From the NCBI RefSeq assembly GCF_014200575.1, contig NZ_JACHBZ010000006.1:248001-312000 (forward strand): DNA of 64,000 bases, read 5' to 3'. The DNA is from Mucilaginibacter saanensis. Lineage in GTDB: Bacteria > Bacteroidota > Bacteroidia > Sphingobacteriales > Sphingobacteriaceae. Position 1 is the stretch's first letter; every line of letters begins with the position of its first letter. Made by a program: the position numbers and the translations under genes. The notes beneath the pieces were generated by a model. That model was given only the letters and a program-made list of their open reading frames with translations, searched no databases and was not told where the DNA came from. This document shows, piece after piece, positions 18,721 to 28,800 of the stretch.

Positions 18721-20883
18721 ATGAACTACATCTCAAGAAGGCACTTCATTAAAAGCGCAGGCACGGCGGGGTTTGCTTTATGGCTCGGGCTTTCTGCTAA
18801 AGGCGAAATCTTAAAAGTTTCGGCAAGTGTTGAAAGTAAAAACTTTTCCCCTTTTATCAAAATCGAACCCAACGGGCAGATCACGCTTTTTAATATTAAG
18901 CCGGAGATGGGGCAGGGGACCTATCAATCCATACCGGCATTAATAGCCGAGGAGTTTGAAGTGTCGCTTGACCAGGTTATCATTAAAAATACCGGTGGCG
19001 AAAAAGAGTTTGGCAATGGCCAGCGTGCCGGAGGAAGCACATCTGTTCGCGGCAGTTATACAGAGATGCGAAAAGTTGGCGCGGCAGCAAAAGCGGTTTT
19101 CCTGACTGCTGCTGCCACCAAATGGAAAGTGGACGAAAGTACCTGTTATGCTGAAAACGGCAAAATCATCCACCGTCCAACCGGAAAATCGGAAACCTAC
19201 AGTGAACTGCTGGAAGAAGCCTCGAAAATAGAATTACCAAAAGAACCTAAACTAAAAGAGCCTAAAGATTTTAAGATCATCGGAAAACAGGCTCACCGCC
19301 CTGATGTGCCAATGAAGACCAACGGATCGGCTATCTTTGGGATAGATGTGCAGGTGCCTGATATGGTTTATGCAACCGTAGAGAGGTGCCCTGTTATTGG
19401 AGGCACGCTAAAAAGCTTTGATGCCACAGAGGCGTTAAAGATGCAAGGGGTTTTAAAAGTTGATAAGGTGGAGCGAATTGTAGGCATTTATAGTTATATC
19501 GGTGTCGCTGTAATCGCAAACTCCTACTGGACTGCCACACAAGCCAGGAAGAAACTCAAGATTGAATGGGATACTAAAGGCTACGAAACCTATAATTCAG
19601 CCGAATATGATGCTTATCTATGGAAGCATGCTGATGAAGAGGGTATGGTCGATAAAAATATCGGCGCCATCGATACCGTTAAAACGTCACCCCAAACCAC
19701 GATAGATGCGGATTACGAAACCCCTGTTATAGCACACCACACCCTTGAACCCATGGTTTGTGTTGCACATGTTACGGGTGATAAAGTAGAGATCTGGTCT
19801 TCTAACCAGGTGCCTAATTTAATTACCGCGGCTGATGATAACAGTATTCCCGCCTTGACGGGCTTTAAACCCGAGAACGTCAAATATCATAATATGTTTA
19901 TAGGTGGCGGCTTCGGCAGGCGCTTATATTATGACTATATAGTTGAGGCCATAAACGTAGCCAAATTGATCAACAGGCCTGTTAAAACACTTTGGTCACG
20001 TGAAGACGCTACTAAAAAAGGGCCTTGGCGGATGATGACTTTTTCCAGGATGAGTGGAACACTCGGCGATGATGGCAAACTATTGGCTTTCCGGCATAAG
20101 GTGATCGGCCCCAATTTCCATGAGTCTTTGTTTAAAAATTTTAATAAAACCCGGCTCGACCCAAGCATGGTTGAAGGTATCGGCTCCCAGGATTACCAGA
20201 TACCTAACCTGAAAACATCTTATATAAAAACAGATTCACATATTCCGGGAGCAGCGTTCAGATCGGTTGTAAGTTCGACCATTTGTTTTCCGCATGAATC
20301 ATTTGTTGATGAAATGGCTTATAAAGCCGGCAAAGACCCGATGGATTTCCGGCTAAGCATGGTCGCGCCAACTTCGGACACCTGGAAGCTTTTGTCGAAA
20401 CTGAAAGAATTGTCCAACTGGGAAAAAACACTTGGGAAAAATAAGGGCCGTGGTGTTGCCCAATGGAAGTTTTTTGGCTGCCAGTTGGGCTACGTTGTTG
20501 AAGTGACACATGATCCGGTTAAGGGATCGGTAAAAATTGATAAGGTTACGGCGCTCATCGATTTGGGGATTGTTGTCAATCCGGACAACGTTAAAAATCA
20601 GGTTGAAGGTGCGGTTATTATGTCAATTTCCGCAGCGACCAAACCAGGCATCACCTTTAAGAACGGCGTTGTAGAACAAAATAACTTTTACGACAACCCG
20701 GTACCGCGGATCAATGAAACACCGATCATTGAAGTTCACATTTTAGCCGACGGAGGTAGAATGAAAGGCGTTGGTGAGCCTGGCGTTCCTCCGTTTGCAC
20801 CAGCCCTGGCTAATGCAATTTTTGCTGCAACGGGTAAACGTTTCCGCAGAATGCCCTTTGACCTGAAAAATGTTTCTAAATAA
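18721..20883 (+). CDS. Molybdopterin-binding catalytic subunit (isoquinoline 1-oxidoreductase beta type)
   Basis: A 720-residue large subunit of the xanthine dehydrogenase family. A twin-arginine leader ([21 protein letters not shown] at 6-7) points to Tat export. The aldehyde-oxidase a/b hammerhead domain begins near residue 180 and molybdopterin-binding regions follow ([39 protein letters not shown] near the C-terminus). With the 2Fe-2S subunit and cytochrome it should form a periplasmic hydroxylase of an N-heterocycle or aldehyde. Residues 621-632 ([12 protein letters not shown]) are encoded by the 34-bp repeat shared with the SDR gene; here the sequence is typical of the family, so this is the probable donor. 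Confidence 0.93.
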   Translation: MNYISRRHFIKSAGTAGFALWLGLSAKGEILKVSASVESKNFSPFIKIEPNGQITLFNIKPEMGQGTYQSIPALIAEEFEVSLDQVIIKNTGGEKEFGNGQRAGGSTSVRGSYTEMRKVGAAAKAVFLTAAATKWKVDESTCYAENGKIIHRPTGKSETYSELLEEASKIELPKEPKLKEPKDFKIIGKQAHRPDVPMKTNGSAIFGIDVQVPDMVYATVERCPVIGGTLKSFDATEALKMQGVLKVDKVERIVGIYSYIGVAVIANSYWTATQARKKLKIEWDTKGYETYNSAEYDAYLWKHADEEGMVDKNIGAIDTVKTSPQTTIDADYETPVIAHHTLEPMVCVAHVTGDKVEIWSSNQVPNLITAADDNSIPALTGFKPENVKYHNMFIGGGFGRRLYYDYIVEAINVAKLINRPVKTLWSREDATKKGPWRMMTFSRMSGTLGDDGKLLAFRHKVIGPNFHESLFKNFNKTRLDPSMVEGIGSQDYQIPNLKTSYIKTDSHIPGAAFRSVVSSTICFPHESFVDEMAYKAGKDPMDFRLSMVAPTSDTWKLLSKLKELSNWEKTLGKNKGRGVAQWKFFGCQLGYVVEVTHDPVKGSVKIDKVTALIDLGIVVNPDNVKNQVEGAVIMSISAATKPGITFKNGVVEQNNFYDNPVPRINETPIIEVHILADGGRMKGVGEPGVPPFAPALANAIFAATGKRFRRMPFDLKNVSK
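20579..20612 (+). repeat. 34-bp exact direct repeat, copy 2 (inside the molybdopterin gene)
   Basis: Identical to 16164-16197 in the SDR gene and in the same reading frame. Confidence 0.9.
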
Positions 20884-21015
20884 CATGGTCAAAATTAAAC
20901 GGGGTAGCCCTAATACCCCCCTCCGAAGCGCTTGAGGCCGGCCGGAAATTGTTGATGCTTTTTGCATTATCTGATAATACAAGCGCTTTGAACAGTTAGC
21001 AAAAACAGAGCAGTG

Positions 21016-21132
21016 CTAAAACATACCCGGGATGATGAATGAAATCATCCCGGGTATGTTGCCGGAACGTGTTTGCCGGGTGAATGCGCTTGTACAAACC
21101 AGCAGCACAAGAATGGTGAAAAACGTTTTCAT
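21016..21132 (-). CDS. Possible 38-residue exported peptide
   Basis: A short frame downstream of the glycerophosphodiesterase gene, on the same strand. It opens with a signal-peptide-like segment (MKTFFTILVLLVCTSAFT) and then a short tail that is read through the inverted repeat at 21021-21059, giving a repetitive PGM..IIPGMF end. No good ribosome site was seen. It may be a gene remnant, a tiny secreted peptide, or chance. Confidence 0.25.
   Translation of the reverse strand: MKTFFTILVLLVCTSAFTRQTRSGNIPGMISFIIPGMF
21021..21059 (-). terminator. Strong hairpin between convergent genes
   Basis: A perfect 16-bp stem (ACATACCCGGGATGAT and its complement) with a 7-base loop lies between the convergent molybdopterin and glycerophosphodiesterase genes. 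On the minus strand it is followed by TTTTAGC, so it best fits a terminator for the phosphate locus, and it can also act from the other side. Confidence 0.7.
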
Positions 21133-21165
21133 AGATAGTCTTGTTTTTGAGAGGCTTAAACGTCA

Positions 21166-21984
21166 TTAACGTCTGTTTGTCTTTTTTAAGTAATTGATCA
21201 GTTCCTCTGGCTCATCTGTTTGTAAACCTATTAACCCTTTTTTTATAGCCTCGTTCCAAACTATTGGCCCTTCGGTTTTACTCTGCCCATCGGGCCAAAC
21301 TTCTATGTGATGTTTCCGGGCGATAGCTAACAAGCCTGGATTGTATTGCCTGTAATCTCCATCCAGCAGGTCGGCTTTGCTTTGATCTAAGAATCGTTCC
21401 ATAGTCAGGCTATCTATTACATCCTCGGGCAAACTAAGCATGAGCGGTATTTTAGGAGCAGCAAGTCTCCAGGCTGTTAATTGTTCGGGCTTATTAATGT
21501 ATACCAAAACTTGATCTTCCATATTAAACTGTTTTAAAACCGCATCAACCAAAACAGGGGCGGCATCCTTAAAATCAATATAGATGTATATTTTATTTTT
21601 GCAGAGGCTCAGTATTTCCTGAAAGCTGGGTATAGTGTAGTTTATATTTTGTGATTGATCGGTGGTTTTAATCTTTAGTTTTTTGATTTCATCAAAAGTC
21701 AAATCTTTAACCAGGCCTGTTCCGTTCGTCATCCGGTCAACTGATTCATTATGAAGGCTTATCAATTGCCCATCTTTTGTAGTTCGCAAATCTATTTCAA
21801 CATAATCGGCACCGTCTTTAATTGCCTGCTGGTATGCGGCAAGTGTATTTTCAGGGTAATTTACATGATCACCACGATGGGCTATCACCATAAACCGGTG
21901 ACGTTGTTTCGGTACAGGATTGGGCTGCCATGTGTTTTGAAAAATGACTAAGCAGGTAGTTAATGAATATAAAAATAATTTCAT
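21166..21984 (-). CDS. Exported glycerophosphodiester phosphodiesterase
   Basis: About 272 residues with a signal peptide (MKLFLYSLTTCLVIFQ). The GDPD barrel shows IAHRG, NYPENTLAAY, YVEIDLRTTKDG and SLHNESVDRMTNGTG, the metal and catalytic motifs of the family, although the usual HD of the second His motif is HN. It hydrolyses glycerophosphodiesters such as lipid head groups to glycerol-3-phosphate. The frame runs up to 22074 inside the upstream gene, but the ATG at 21984 is chosen because it starts the signal peptide. It is the last gene of the phosphate-ester locus and would feed the phosphatases encoded upstream. Confidence 0.9.
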   Translation of the reverse strand: MKLFLYSLTTCLVIFQNTWQPNPVPKQRHRFMVIAHRGDHVNYPENTLAAYQQAIKDGADYVEIDLRTTKDGQLISLHNESVDRMTNGTGLVKDLTFDEIKKLKIKTTDQSQNINYTIPSFQEILSLCKNKIYIYIDFKDAAPVLVDAVLKQFNMEDQVLVYINKPEQLTAWRLAAPKIPLMLSLPEDVIDSLTMERFLDQSKADLLDGDYRQYNPGLLAIARKHHIEVWPDGQSKTEGPIVWNEAIKKGLIGLQTDEPEELINYLKKTNRR

Positions 21985-22021
21985 GATGTGTAGTAAATGG
22001 TATAAGGTTATACTTTGCCTT

Positions 22022-22996
22022 TTATTTAGAGATCTCTGTTTGGTACAAAACTGTTCCGCTATCGCTAATGGCATTAACCCTTAATTTTTTTGCATTGATA
22101 GAAAAATACATAAAGCCGTGCTCAGATGCCTGGAAGCGACAATAAGGGATGCCCGCTGTTACTTCCGTCAATTCTGACCCGGCGCCAGAAATAAACTGAT
22201 GGGTGTACCCCTCAGGCTTTAAATGCTGTAGTGAGTGCTCATGTCCTGAAAGATAAACATCAACTTTATGTTTTTCAAACATCCCTGTTAATGCTTTTCT
22301 AATGGCCAGCGTATCGTAATTTTTGATGCGGGGACCCACAGTATGCGCCGGGTGATGGCCGATAACAATCTTCCATTTAACATCCGGCGATGCATTAGCC
22401 AAAGTCTGATCTATCCATGCAAGTTGTTTTTCCGGCTCCCGCTCTTTCAGGTCATAAACTATGGGTTGGGTATCAATAAAAACCAACAATACCTTCCCGC
22501 TGCTTTTATCGATATTAACTTCTTTAGAGTAATAAAGGGCCGGCATATTCCAACGACGGCTTATTTTGCTGTAGCGCACCTGCGCATCGGGATCGGTACC
22601 GTAATCATGATTGCCTAAAACCGGATACCAGTCGTCCTGCAAAGAGTGCGCGGTATACACGTTTTCAAATGAGTAATGCCAAAGCGGGTCGTTTTCACTC
22701 ACAACGCCCTTAGGGTAAAAATTATCGCCTACAGAAACAATGAACTTGTTGGAATGCGTTGCGGCCCAATCGCCCATTTGTTTGGCTACTTCGTTTTGAT
22801 GGTATTCTCCATTGCGTCCCCAATCGCCAATGGCTACAAAGTTTAAGGGGTAGTTATCTTCAAACGCTGCCCGAGGCGAAACGTCCTCGCTGCTCAGGTG
22901 CGTTTCAGCGGTACCTGCCAGTGACTCAAGTGGACTAATCAGCGATGCGCCCAGGGCAGACAGCGCGGTGCTTTTAACAAAATCTCTTCTTTTCAT
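22022..22996 (-). CDS. Tat-exported metallophosphoesterase (acid phosphatase type 5-like)
   Basis: A 324-residue calcineurin-type phosphoesterase. It has a twin-arginine leader (MKRRDFVKSTALSALGAS) and the metal motifs GDWGRNGEY, SVGDNFYPKG, PVLGNHDYG, VIGHHPAH and LSGHEHSLQ. The order and spacing resemble tartrate-resistant (type 5) purple acid phosphatases. It probably releases phosphate from monoesters in the periplasm. It lies 8 bp after the other phosphoesterase gene in the same operon. Confidence 0.92.
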   Translation of the reverse strand: MKRRDFVKSTALSALGASLISPLESLAGTAETHLSSEDVSPRAAFEDNYPLNFVAIGDWGRNGEYHQNEVAKQMGDWAATHSNKFIVSVGDNFYPKGVVSENDPLWHYSFENVYTAHSLQDDWYPVLGNHDYGTDPDAQVRYSKISRRWNMPALYYSKEVNIDKSSGKVLLVFIDTQPIVYDLKEREPEKQLAWIDQTLANASPDVKWKIVIGHHPAHTVGPRIKNYDTLAIRKALTGMFEKHKVDVYLSGHEHSLQHLKPEGYTHQFISGAGSELTEVTAGIPYCRFQASEHGFMYFSINAKKLRVNAISDSGTVLYQTEISK

Positions 22997-23004
22997 TCTC
23001 CAGC

Positions 23005-24318
23005 TTATTTTTTATTAATTAATTCATTCTGTTTGCCTTTTGCTTTTACCAGGTCAAAAGCATCAAACAACTCGCCGGTAGCAAGGTAGGCCTTAAAAGA
23101 AAGCATATTATTATCAATGTTTATGGTTTGATAAACCTGTAAGTGGCTGCCAATTACGTCAGCCCATTCCATTGGTTCGGTTTCGTACATTTTTGAACCG
23201 CTTACCGATACCACGTACACCGTACCTGATCGTGAATCAGCGGCACCGTTAGTAAGCGAAACTTTATTCATACCACGGGCATAGGCGTGGTCATGCCCTT
23301 GTAATACCAGATCAACACCGTATTGATCAAAAATTGGTTTTAAATGCTCCCTCGCTTTTTTATTATCCCTGCCTTTTTTGGTGGAGTAAATAGGGTGATG
23401 CATTACTACGCAAGTCCATTGCTGGTTATTTTGTTTTAACACCTGATGTAACCATGCCACCTGCCTGCCGATGCATCCCTCATTAGGCGCTTCTTCTATC
23501 ATTTGGGTATTTAGCGATATGATCCTTACGCCTTGTATGTCGGTATAATAACAACTCCCTTTCAATAAGGTATCGTCAGGTCCATTTGTCGGTAACGCAA
23601 ATTGCTCGTTCCAAAATACCGATAAATGAGGTTTGCCATCTTCGTGGGTATACTCGTGATTACCTGGCGTCATCAAAGTGGGAGTGCTTGCATGAATATA
23701 TCCGCCGGCAGCAAACCAATCGGCCCATTCATTATCTTCATTAGCACGATTAACCAGGTCGCCCGCGTGGATTATCAGTTGCGCATCGGGCATAGTTGCA
23801 TACGCTTTCCTGATCACCCTGCTCCATAATGGCTTGATGCCCACTTGTGCATCGCCAAGATAAATGAATGAAAGTTTGGCAGTTGCAGTATTACTTTTAG
23901 CTGTACGAAATTGAAACCATTCGCTCCAAGCATTTTCTTTGCCTACACGATAATCATATAATGTATCGGGGGTTAGATTGCTAATGGTTACCCGGTTGTT
24001 AACAGTGTTGATTTTATCATACTTAAAAGGTTTAGCCGTGGCATTTACCTTGTTAACATTCGCAACAAATTCGGGATGGGCATCGGCAATGGTATATTCA
24101 ACAATGCTGGCTTCGGTTTGATTGCTATTTCGCCAATTGATGGTGATACTGGTTGATGGATCGGGCGTAATGGTTAGGATCACCCTGTCCGGGATATCGG
24201 TGGCTATTTGATCATTACCGTTCGCTGCCAACAACTTTGCGGGCGAAGCCATAACCGGTAGCAATACCCCCATTTTTATGGTACGGCTTAAAAAACTTCT
24301 TCTGGCTATTTTATTCAT
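23005..24318 (-). CDS. Purple acid phosphatase-like enzyme with N-terminal fibronectin-type domain
   Basis: A 437-residue exported enzyme. After an N-terminal export signal (ARRSFLSRTIKMGVLLPVMA) come a fibronectin-like PAP N-domain (about 42-140; ITPDPSTSITINWRN) and a metallophosphoesterase domain with YLGDAQVG, IHAGDLVNRA, MTPGNHEYTH, VVMHHPIYS and LQGHDHAYARG. This is the architecture of plant-type purple acid phosphatases. It releases phosphate from organic esters outside the cytoplasm and is co-transcribed with the SusCD pair, which implies that the imported substrate is a phosphorylated compound. Confidence 0.92.
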   Translation of the reverse strand: MNKIARRSFLSRTIKMGVLLPVMASPAKLLAANGNDQIATDIPDRVILTITPDPSTSITINWRNSNQTEASIVEYTIADAHPEFVANVNKVNATAKPFKYDKINTVNNRVTISNLTPDTLYDYRVGKENAWSEWFQFRTAKSNTATAKLSFIYLGDAQVGIKPLWSRVIRKAYATMPDAQLIIHAGDLVNRANEDNEWADWFAAGGYIHASTPTLMTPGNHEYTHEDGKPHLSVFWNEQFALPTNGPDDTLLKGSCYYTDIQGVRIISLNTQMIEEAPNEGCIGRQVAWLHQVLKQNNQQWTCVVMHHPIYSTKKGRDNKKAREHLKPIFDQYGVDLVLQGHDHAYARGMNKVSLTNGAADSRSGTVYVVSVSGSKMYETEPMEWADVIGSHLQVYQTINIDNNMLSFKAYLATGELFDAFDLVKAKGKQNELINKK

Positions 24319-24345
24319 TGCTTTAAACTGAAAATTGAATTAGAA

Positions 24346-24379
24346 GATGAGGTAAAAGCATTATTGCTAATACCTCATC
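24346..24379 (-). other. Intercistronic hairpin between susD-like and phosphatase genes
   Basis: GATGAGGTA and TACCTCATC pair (9 bp), with a further AGCA/TGCT inner stem. There is no T run. Such hairpins between SusD and enzyme genes usually limit read-through or protect the upstream mRNA, giving more transporter than enzyme. Role inferred. Confidence 0.45.
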
Positions 24380-24412
24380 CTGAAGTTTAACTGAATTACA
24401 AAGTGTTATTAT

Positions 24413-25882
24413 TTACTTGAGATACCACATTTTGGTATTGATATCATCCGCCCCGAATACGGCGACGGCTGCTTTGTAGCTATCATAGTTAACATTCTGT
24501 TCGCTGGTGGGCCAACCGTATCTTACCGGGAATACGGATTGAAAAGCCGCCGGGCCTACAACAAACTGTGGGTAACCGGTACGGCGGAAATCAAACCAGC
24601 CTTCTGATCCGCGAAATAACATCGCAATCCATTTTTGCGTGATCAGTTGTTTTTGTGTACCATCGTATTTAACCAATGGCTGATCATAATAAGCCTGACT
24701 AACCGCCAGATTTTTAACGCCGTAGTAATCCATAGAGGCTTCTATCCCGTCATGATAAAGCGATGCCGCTGTTTTAGACGGTACTGTTACTTTACCTGAT
24801 TGAACCGCCTCGGCCAAAATAAAACAAACTTCAGAATAGACCATTAAACTTGCTTTTAAACCGGTAGCCTTATCCTGCCTAAAAAAGGATGACAATACAG
24901 ACTGATGAGTTTCACCTCCATTGTAATTGGCAGGATCGGTTAAAGCATGAGGTACACCTACATATTGATTATGATCAACCGTTGAACCAATTGTTGTAGC
25001 CACAGGTGCTACCCACACCGCTAATCGGGGATCGTTACGCTCAAGCAAGGCATCTACCAATTCTTTACTTGCCTTTGTTTTGGCAAAGTCGGCATCAATC
25101 ATGTTTTTTGCACCGCCCGGCCAGCTATCGTCTTTTTTAACGCCCTGGTAAATCACTTCGGCATTATCAGTATTGCTGTTGAAAATGGGATACTGATCGG
25201 TGTTATTGATAATCTCCTGCATTTCCGAAAAAGCGTTTGCATATACTTTTGAACAACGCATCAGCATACGCAAACGAAGTGAGTTAGCCAGTTTACGCCA
25301 TTGCAATGCTTTGCCGGCATAAAGGGCATCTGCACTTGCGTCAATGCCGGTGCCGTTGGCTCTTAATTGCTCATTGGCGTCCTTAAGCAATTGCAGCAAG
25401 CTCATGTAAATATCCTGCTGCTTATCATAAGCTGGTTTAATATTGCCTGTAGTTACCGATTGTAAAGCCTGCGAATAAGGCGCATCACCCCAAAGATCAG
25501 TAAGGTAAGAGATATTGAATGCCATCAGGATATTACCGGTTGCTATATAAACCGGTGTTGATGCGGTAACCGCTTCCTGCTGCATAGTTTTAATTACCAT
25601 AGCGCGCTGGTAAATATCGGTCCAATCAATGGCCGTCCAGCGGAAATCTTCGTAATCGTTGTTCCTTACAAGCGTTATATACCTACCTACTGCAGCCGGG
25701 CGGCGATCAAAGGCATTCTCTTCGTAAGCGTATGCTGTTTGAGTGATTGCCTCGGTAAAATGGTATTCGGGCCTTGTGGTTGAGGGGCTGTTGTTGTTGG
25801 TATTGATGGCTTTGAAATCCTTAGTGCAGGAAGTAAAAGCCGTTGCAACTATGGCTAAATATAAAATAGAATAAACTTTCAT
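24413..25882 (-). CDS. SusD/RagB-family outer-membrane lipoprotein
   Basis: A 489-residue surface lipoprotein with a lipobox ending at C19 (TAFTSC). It is a SusD-like family member of the second subtype (SusD-like_2), with the tetratricopeptide-like helices in the N-terminal half (WTDIYQRAMVIKTMQQEA) and the C-terminal LITQKWIAMLFRGSEGWFDFRRTGYP motif. It forms the lid of the SusC channel encoded 12 bp upstream. With two phosphatases and a diesterase downstream, its ligand is probably a phosphorylated organic molecule rather than a plain glycan; this is inferred from context. Confidence 0.94.
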   Translation of the reverse strand: MKVYSILYLAIVATAFTSCTKDFKAINTNNNSPSTTRPEYHFTEAITQTAYAYEENAFDRRPAAVGRYITLVRNNDYEDFRWTAIDWTDIYQRAMVIKTMQQEAVTASTPVYIATGNILMAFNISYLTDLWGDAPYSQALQSVTTGNIKPAYDKQQDIYMSLLQLLKDANEQLRANGTGIDASADALYAGKALQWRKLANSLRLRMLMRCSKVYANAFSEMQEIINNTDQYPIFNSNTDNAEVIYQGVKKDDSWPGGAKNMIDADFAKTKASKELVDALLERNDPRLAVWVAPVATTIGSTVDHNQYVGVPHALTDPANYNGGETHQSVLSSFFRQDKATGLKASLMVYSEVCFILAEAVQSGKVTVPSKTAASLYHDGIEASMDYYGVKNLAVSQAYYDQPLVKYDGTQKQLITQKWIAMLFRGSEGWFDFRRTGYPQFVVGPAAFQSVFPVRYGWPTSEQNVNYDSYKAAVAVFGADDINTKMWYLK

Positions 25883-25894
25883 GATTAGTTTGAA

Positions 25895-28800
25895 TTAAAA
25901 GGTACAACTTAGTTTGAAACCGTATGATCTGATTCCCGGCAAGGCATATTGTGCTACACCCTGGTAGCGTAAAGTTGATATGCTTATTGTACTTTCAGGG
26001 TCAAAACCATTGTGGGCTGCTGTCCAGATAAACATATTGTAGCCAATAATTGAAGCCGACAGATTGCTCATAAAAGGAAGATGGCGCATTACCTTTTTAT
26101 TGAAAACATAGGTTAACGATACCTCTTTCAATTTCACATAGGTTGCGCTGAAGGTATCGTTCTGATAATATTTCCAATATTTGTTATCGTAATAATCGGC
26201 CGCGGCTATGATCACGTTGTTTTGCTTGTAGGTACCATCGGCATTGGCTATTACACCTGGCATAATCATACCGTCGTTCCGTTTCACGCCGTTTGCGTCC
26301 GTCCAGCTTAAACCGCCGTGGGCGGCATCCCGTCCGGGTATTGTCGTATTCAGGTAACCGTCATCAATTAAACTTTTTACCGCGTAAGAATAGTATTGGC
26401 CGCCCTGGCGCCAATCTAAAGTTGCACTTAGCGTTAAGCCGGCATAGCTTACACTGTTGGTAACACCCAGCATAAAATCAGGATTATAATTACCTATCTT
26501 TTCCAGCGTTGTTGCTTGTTGCATTAAACCACCGCTCGTTAATAAAGGTTGCCCGGCATATTGGCCGCTGGCTGCTTTTTTCCAGCTTGTGGTATAAAAG
26601 TCGCCCATCTGCGTGCCTTCGCTAATCAGATAATTCACATTGCTTCCGTCGGTACTGCCCAGTAAATAATTGGTTATACCAGGTGTAAGAGAAACTACCT
26701 TATTACGGTTACGCGTAAAGTTAAATTCTGTTCTCCAGGTAAACTTTCCTTTAACAGGTACGGCGTTAAGCGTTAATTCAATACCTTGATTCTGGATGTT
26801 TCCGGCATTGATCAATTTGGAGCTGGCACCGGATGCGATGGTAGTTGGCACCTGGATGATCTGGTTTTTGTTATTGGTTTTATACCATGTAAAACTCAAA
26901 CCTAACCTATCCTGGAAAAAGCTAACATCGGCCCCGGTTTCGTATGAGGTGGCGATTTCTGGTTTTAACTGGCTGTTTTTTTGATCATAGCTAAGCGATG
27001 CCCGTTTTACACTTCCCCAATCCGTATCAAACGGAATCACATTATATAGCTGATAGGGGTCCGTATCAGACCCTACCTGCGAAATATTTCCGCGAAGCTT
27101 TAAGTATGATAACTTGTCCCATTTAATTCCCAGTAAATCGGAAGCGATGATGCTTAATGACGCCGAAGGATAGAAATACGAACTGTTTTCGGAAGGCAGG
27201 GTGCTGCTCCAATCATTACGGGCTGTAAGGTTTAAGAAAATCGATTGCCTATAGCTGATCTCGCCTAATCCATAAACACTGTTAATCCTTTTGTGTCCCG
27301 CGCCCTCAGCATATATCATAGAGCCCGCTGCCGCGTTCGAAAGGTTGTAAATTCCCGGTAAGGTGAGCGTTCCGGTATAATTTTGAACCGAACGTGTTTT
27401 CTGATCCATCTGGTTGCCACCCGCCGAAACCGAATAAGCGAATAGGGGGGCGATCTTTGATTTATAGGTCAGCAAAAAATCACTGTTTTGTTCTTTAAAA
27501 TAATCGTTCTCGGTAAGGTAGGCACCTGTTGGGTTACGCTTTGCACTGAACGGGCGTTTCTGGTTAACATCCGTACTGTAGTAATCCAATCCGGTGCGTG
27601 CTGTTAACGTTAGGTTAGCTAACAGATCTATAGCCACCTGAACGTGCCCTGTTAACCGGTTCCGGTTATATCCGTTTGTTTCTTCATTCGCGATCAGAAA
27701 TGGGTTGTCATCGCTTGATAAGGGATTGTATTGTTTAACACCTTCTTTACCCGGTACCCAATAATTACGCAAATCGTTAATGTTTATACTGGCCGGAAGC
27801 TTGTATATTTCATAAGTTACACTTTCGCTGTTTGCCGATGGGCGGTTATCGCTTTGGTTATTGGTATAACCAATATTGCTACTTATCCTGATAGATTTGT
27901 TGATGTTATAGTTGCCTGCAAAGTTCAGGGTGTTTCGTTTCATATCGGTATTGGGTACAATACCTTTATTTTGCATATTGGCAAAAGAGAGCCTGAAATC
28001 CCCGGCATCACCTGATTTAGATACCGCGATGTTATTGGTAAGGGTGTGGCCTGTATTAAAAAAATCTTTAACGCGATTTGGATACGAAACCCAATCTGTA
28101 GGCACGGCATTGCCGCTGGCATCAAGCGGGCTGTTCCATTGCACCAGTTTAATACCTGTATTTAAACGCTGCCCCCAGGCGCTGGTACTTAGCGTGCCGC
28201 TACCCGGTACAGGCGAATCTCCTGCTCCGTACTCATTTTGTAAATGAGGAAACAGATAAGCCTTATCAATTACCGTGGTTGAATTGAAGCTTATTCCTAA
28301 TCCTTTTTTTTCGGCACCCGATTTGGTGGTGATCAATATTACGCCAAAACCGGCCCTGCTGCCATACAATGCGGCAGCGCTTGCTCCCTTCAATACGGTT
28401 ATGCTGGCTATATCGTCAGGGTTTAAATCGCCGATCGGACTTCCGTAGTCTATACCCTGTTTACCATCTATCCCTGCTGTGGGGTTTTGGAGGGCTGGCG
28501 CTACAGGAACACCATCTACAACGTATAAAGGTTGATTATCTTTAGTAAGGGACGATTGCCCGCGGATGGTCACCATCACACTGCTACCCGGATCGGCAGC
28601 CGAGCTCCTTACCTGAACACCTGCAATACGCCCGGTAAGTGCATTTAACACGTTAGGCTGGGGCACATCGCTCACATCTGCCGATGTTAACTGGGAATTG
28701 GCGTAACCTAATGATTTTTCCCTTTTTTTGATTCCCAACGCGGTAACTACAACTTCATTCAGTGAATTTGGCTGTGCTCTTAATATTACTGTTTTTATGG

